Shown in pieces: positions 61,981 through 64,000 of a DNA stretch of 64,000 nucleotides (positions are counted from its first letter, which is position 1; the number at the start of each line of letters is the position of its first letter). A program made the translations under genes and the position numbers. Source of the stretch: Paracoccus beibuensis (GTDB taxonomy: Bacteria; Pseudomonadota; Alphaproteobacteria; Rhodobacterales; Rhodobacteraceae). The notes under the pieces were generated by a model. The model ran no database searches and was not told where the DNA came from. It saw only the letters and a program-made list of their open reading frames with translations. The DNA is taken from NCBI RefSeq assembly GCF_026162625.1, contig NZ_JAOTBD010000013.1, forward strand, positions 18,331 to 82,330, written 5' to 3'.

Positions 61981-62486
61981 ATGAACTATGAAGACTTGAG
62001 CATGTCCGAGAACGTCATCCACATGCATCACTTTCGTGCGTCTTTGATTGCAAAAGCCCCTGCTGAGACGGCAGCGGACGACGGTCAGGTCCCGAGGCAA
62101 GGCCACGCTTCAACCTCACAAAGTGACGATCCGACAACTTCAGGTAATCGCCGCAAGTCCAATGCTAAGTCTCGCAGCGTTGAACCGAACATACAAGAGG
62201 TCCCGGGGGAGTACGGCAAGCGCTCGTTCCGCGTGCAGATCCGCAAGAGTTACGAAGGCGTCAATCAAGCTTCACAAAAACGTTCCCTACGCTGAGCGTG
62301 GCGCGAAGGTGGAAGAGAAAGAAGCTCGCAGAAATCGAGATCAACGGTTTCAAGACCGCGGCAAGAAGCCACGACACTGTCACCGATGCATTCAATGCGC
62401 GTCTGGCCGCTCACAAACATCTCGGCCGTTCAGGCCGGCAACAGCTCGAATGGCTCAAGGCAAGCGACTTTGGCAAGAAGAAGCTA
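61981..62486 (+). pseudogene. Frameshifted tyrosine recombinase (integrase) relic beside dusA
   Basis: Conceptual translation of two frames gives an integrase N-terminal half. The first frame (from about 61981) holds GKRSFRVQIRKSYEGVN. After a one-base shift near 62265 the next frame reads SFTKTFPTLSVARRWKRKKL, then AEIEINGFKTAARSHDTVTD and LGRSGRQQLEWLKASDFGKK. This matches the arm-type and SAM-like N-terminal regions of phage-type integrases. The coding stops where the IS element begins (62487); the catalytic domain is not visible beyond the IS except perhaps a few codons. Orientation and site (upstream of and divergent from dusA) fit a dusA-specific integrase. Confidence 0.7.
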
Positions 62487-62488
62487 GG

Positions 62489-63321
62489 TCATGTTGACAA
62501 ATGGCGTATCCAGAGGCGGATCGAGGTGATGTCGATGAAGCCTGGGAAGCTCTCGGCGGTCTTGTCGTAGCGGGTAGGCGACGCGGCGGGCGTTCTTGAG
62601 CTTGTTGAAGCACCGCTCGGCAAGGTTCCGCAGCCGGTAGGGCTTGCGGTCGACAGCCACGCGCAGTTTCCGTGACTTCCGCATGGGTGTCGCGGGCACG
62701 ACGTTGCGCGCCTCCATGTTTTACGAACCTTGTCAGAGGCATGGCCGCGATCGGCCAGCAGGACGCAAGGTTCCGGCAGGTTGTCGTCCAGGACCGGATC
62801 GAAGCCCAGATGGTCCGACGTCTGGCCCGGCGAAATATGCGACCTCATGGGGGGCCTGCACCGTTGACCCGGAGGTGGATCTTGGTCGCGAAGTGGAAGG
62901 TGGTCCAGAAAACGATCCAGTGGATCGTTTTCCCACCGGACGCTCTCGAACGGCCGAAACCTTGTCTCGGAGTCCCCCTTTTGCGCCCGCTGTCCGGATG
63001 ATGGGCGCGGACTACGGTGCTGTCGATCATCTGAAGGGCGTCGGGAACCAGCCCGCTTTCGTTCGATGCGCCCATGATCTGCTCCCGGAACCCCGCGAGG
63101 GTCCACCGCCGAAACCGGCGGTGGACGCTGGACCACTTGCCGAACTTTTCGGGCAGGTCGCGCCAAGGCGATCCCGTCCGTGCGATCCAGAAAATGCCGT
63201 CCAGACCAGGACGATTGTTCAGGGGTCTGCGGCCGTTCGGCGCGCGAACGGCGAGGATGGAGCGTTCATGGAACGCCCACTCGTCGTCCGGCATCAGGTC
63301 CCGTGCCAAGCTGGTCCCCAT
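62489..63321 (-). pseudogene. IS427-type transposase with three frameshifts
   Basis: Start MGTSLARDLMPDDEWAF, then LDGIFWIARTGSPWRDLPEK, MIDSTVVRAHH (first catalytic Asp), a foreign-looking in-frame insert, TKIHLRVNGAG. A base is lost near 62845 and the next frame gives MRSHISPGQTSDHLGFDPVL and VLLADRGHASDKVRKT (second Asp). A base is lost near 62718, then MEARNVVPATPMRKSRKLRV, LRNLAERCFNKLKNARR (Glu). A base gain near 62577 returns to the earlier frame, ending TSIRLWIRHLST. The transposase is probably inactive unless the first shift is programmed. Confidence 0.75.
62908..62932. repeat. 25-bp perfect palindrome inserted in the transposase
   Basis: GAAAACGATCCA, one base, TGGATCGTTTTC; outer partial GGTGG/CCACC pairing extends it. 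It lies within about 45 extra bases that interrupt GRSR-TKIH of the transposase without breaking the frame. Confidence 0.75.
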
Positions 63322-63404
63322 CGCAGAGACCAGCTTGAGCCATGATCAGCGCGACCTGTGAATCCCTTTTGTCAACACGGCCTAGGCACCTTGTCTTTGA
63401 CATC

Positions 63405-63608
63405 CTTGAAGGCGAAGGCGAGTGAAACACACGCAAGCACGGTGGCCCCAAACGCCGCATCTGGCGCAAGATCCACATCGGAATCGATGAGAATACCTTG
63501 GAAATCGGGCTGCCGAGTTTACCACCAGCGACGTGGGCGACGCCTCCATGCTGCCCGAACTGCTCGACTAGATCCCCTCCAATCAGGAGATCGGCATACA
63601 GGATCAGC
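63405..63608 (+). pseudogene. IS5-family transposase fragment (second type)
   Basis: Degraded DDE transposase: GEGE then a TGA where Trp is normal (63423-63425), then TRKHGGPKRRIWRKIHIGID, a frameshift near 63508, AAEFTTSDVGDASMLPELLD and a TAG (63569-63571), then IPSNQEIG. This is the middle of an IS5-type transposase (KIHIGIDE, GDASMLPELLD). Opposite strand to the IS427-type element; cut at its right by the IS66 end. Confidence 0.7.
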
Positions 63609-64000
63609 GTAAGCGTTTGCTGGAAATCACCGGCCGTTCAGCTTGACGACTTGAAGTTCCAGGGCAGCAGGTCGTCGATGTCGCTTTGCGGGTGGCCGTT
63701 GGCGATCGCCGTCAGGGTGGCTTTGAGGTAGGCGAAGGGCTCGACGCCGTTGATCTTGCAGGTTCCGATCAGTGACCCGATGCGGCCCCACGCGACGCCG
63801 CCCTCGTCATGGCCGGCGAAGAGCGCATTCTTGCGATTGAGGGCGATGGGGCGGATCAGGTTTTCGACCCTGTTGGAGTCGATCTCGATGCGCCCGTCGG
63901 TCAGGAAGGTTTGCAGCCGCTCCCAGTGGTTATGGATGTAGGTCAGCTTTTCGCCCAACCGGGACTTGGTGGAGATCTTTCGGCGTTGTGCCTGAAGCCA
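63609..64000 (-). mobile_element. IS66-family element, left end (partial)
   Basis: Begins with GTAAGCG at 63609-63615, the usual IS66 terminal sequence, and runs out of the window. If intact, the last eight bases before it, GGATCAGC (63601-63608), would be the target duplication. Confidence 0.75.
63638..64000 (-). CDS. IS66 family transposase TnpC, C-terminal part
   Basis: Frame open to the right edge; 120 codons visible. It shows GEKLTYIHNHWERLQTFLTD, DSNRVENLIRPIALNRKNAL (with the catalytic Glu), FAGHDEGGVAWGRIGSLIGT and CKINGVEPFAYLKATLTAIA, ending DIDDLLPWNF, all typical of the IS66 TnpC C-terminus. It appears intact as far as seen. Confidence 0.88.
   Translation of the reverse strand, partial: WLQAQRRKISTKSRLGEKLTYIHNHWERLQTFLTDGRIEIDSNRVENLIRPIALNRKNALFAGHDEGGVAWGRIGSLIGTCKINGVEPFAYLKATLTAIANGHPQSDIDDLLPWNFKSSS

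Larger units (their letters stand above)
62487..63382 (-). mobile_element. IS5-family (IS427-type) insertion sequence, 896 bp
   Basis: Ends: 62487 GGTCATGTTGACAAATGG and the complement of 63365-63382, GGCCGTGTTGACAAAAGG, an 18-bp imperfect inverted repeat (15/18). Both ends are flanked by TA (62485-62486 and 63383-63384), the usual target duplication of this group. The transposase inside is on the minus strand and broken. The element lies inside the integrase relic. Confidence 0.8.

Overview
The window is high-GC chromosomal DNA from an alphaproteobacterium of the Rhodobacteraceae, most likely Paracoccus or a close relative. The grounds are the family-typical gene orders ftsW-murG-murC-DUF2484-murB-ddl-ftsQAZ-lpxC-bamD-recN and yajC-secDF-Mth938-ccmABCDG, a PhaR-type operator beside a phasin-like gene, an ScfR regulator and a lone FliG homologue. 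This placement comes from gene content and order; no 16S gene or other RNA gene was found.

Left third (1-25.9 kb): an SMR efflux pump (cut by the edge), a YihY/BrkB membrane protein, purB, an orphan fliG-like gene, a 47-residue membrane peptide and gap. These are followed by an SDR and a phasin-like protein, the pyrimidine genes pyrC-pyrE, dnaB with a small membrane protein, a Bcr/CflA pump, an ScfR-type acyl-CoA regulator, an M23 peptidase-bactofilin pair, a second SDR, coaD and a CBS protein. A LysR regulator divergent from mmsA opens a valine-degradation locus: mmsA, then an isobutyryl-CoA dehydrogenase, 3-hydroxyisobutyryl-CoA hydrolase and mmsB, with a YbdK-type ligase between. A tandem pair of small secreted RcnB-like proteins follows.

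Middle (25.9-46.9 kb, almost all minus strand): the distal half of the division/cell-wall cluster, from ftsW down to recN, read as a chain of genes with 1-4 base overlaps. mraZ to murD are not next to ftsW; ccdA and rne lie there instead. An alpha/beta hydrolase, YciB and a DUF1223 protein follow.

Right part (47-62 kb): acnA, gamma-glutamyltransferase, the cytochrome c maturation genes ccmA-B-C-D-G fused by context to yajC-secD-secF, then an M20 amidohydrolase, mazG and dusA. In the last 2 kb the character changes: a frameshifted tyrosine-recombinase relic lies beside the 5' end of dusA, is split by an 896-bp IS5-family (IS427-type) element carrying three indels and an in-frame palindromic insertion, and is followed by a second IS5-type fragment cut by an IS66 element. 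I read this as the decayed edge of a dusA-associated integrative element.

No CRISPR array, toxin-antitoxin module or clearly new multigene system was found. The most interesting leads are the dusA island edge, the palindromic insert in the transposase, several unassigned operators (acnA, mmsA, the valine operon, the ScfR gene, the phasin-like gene) and two gene-free stretches of about 0.7 kb.
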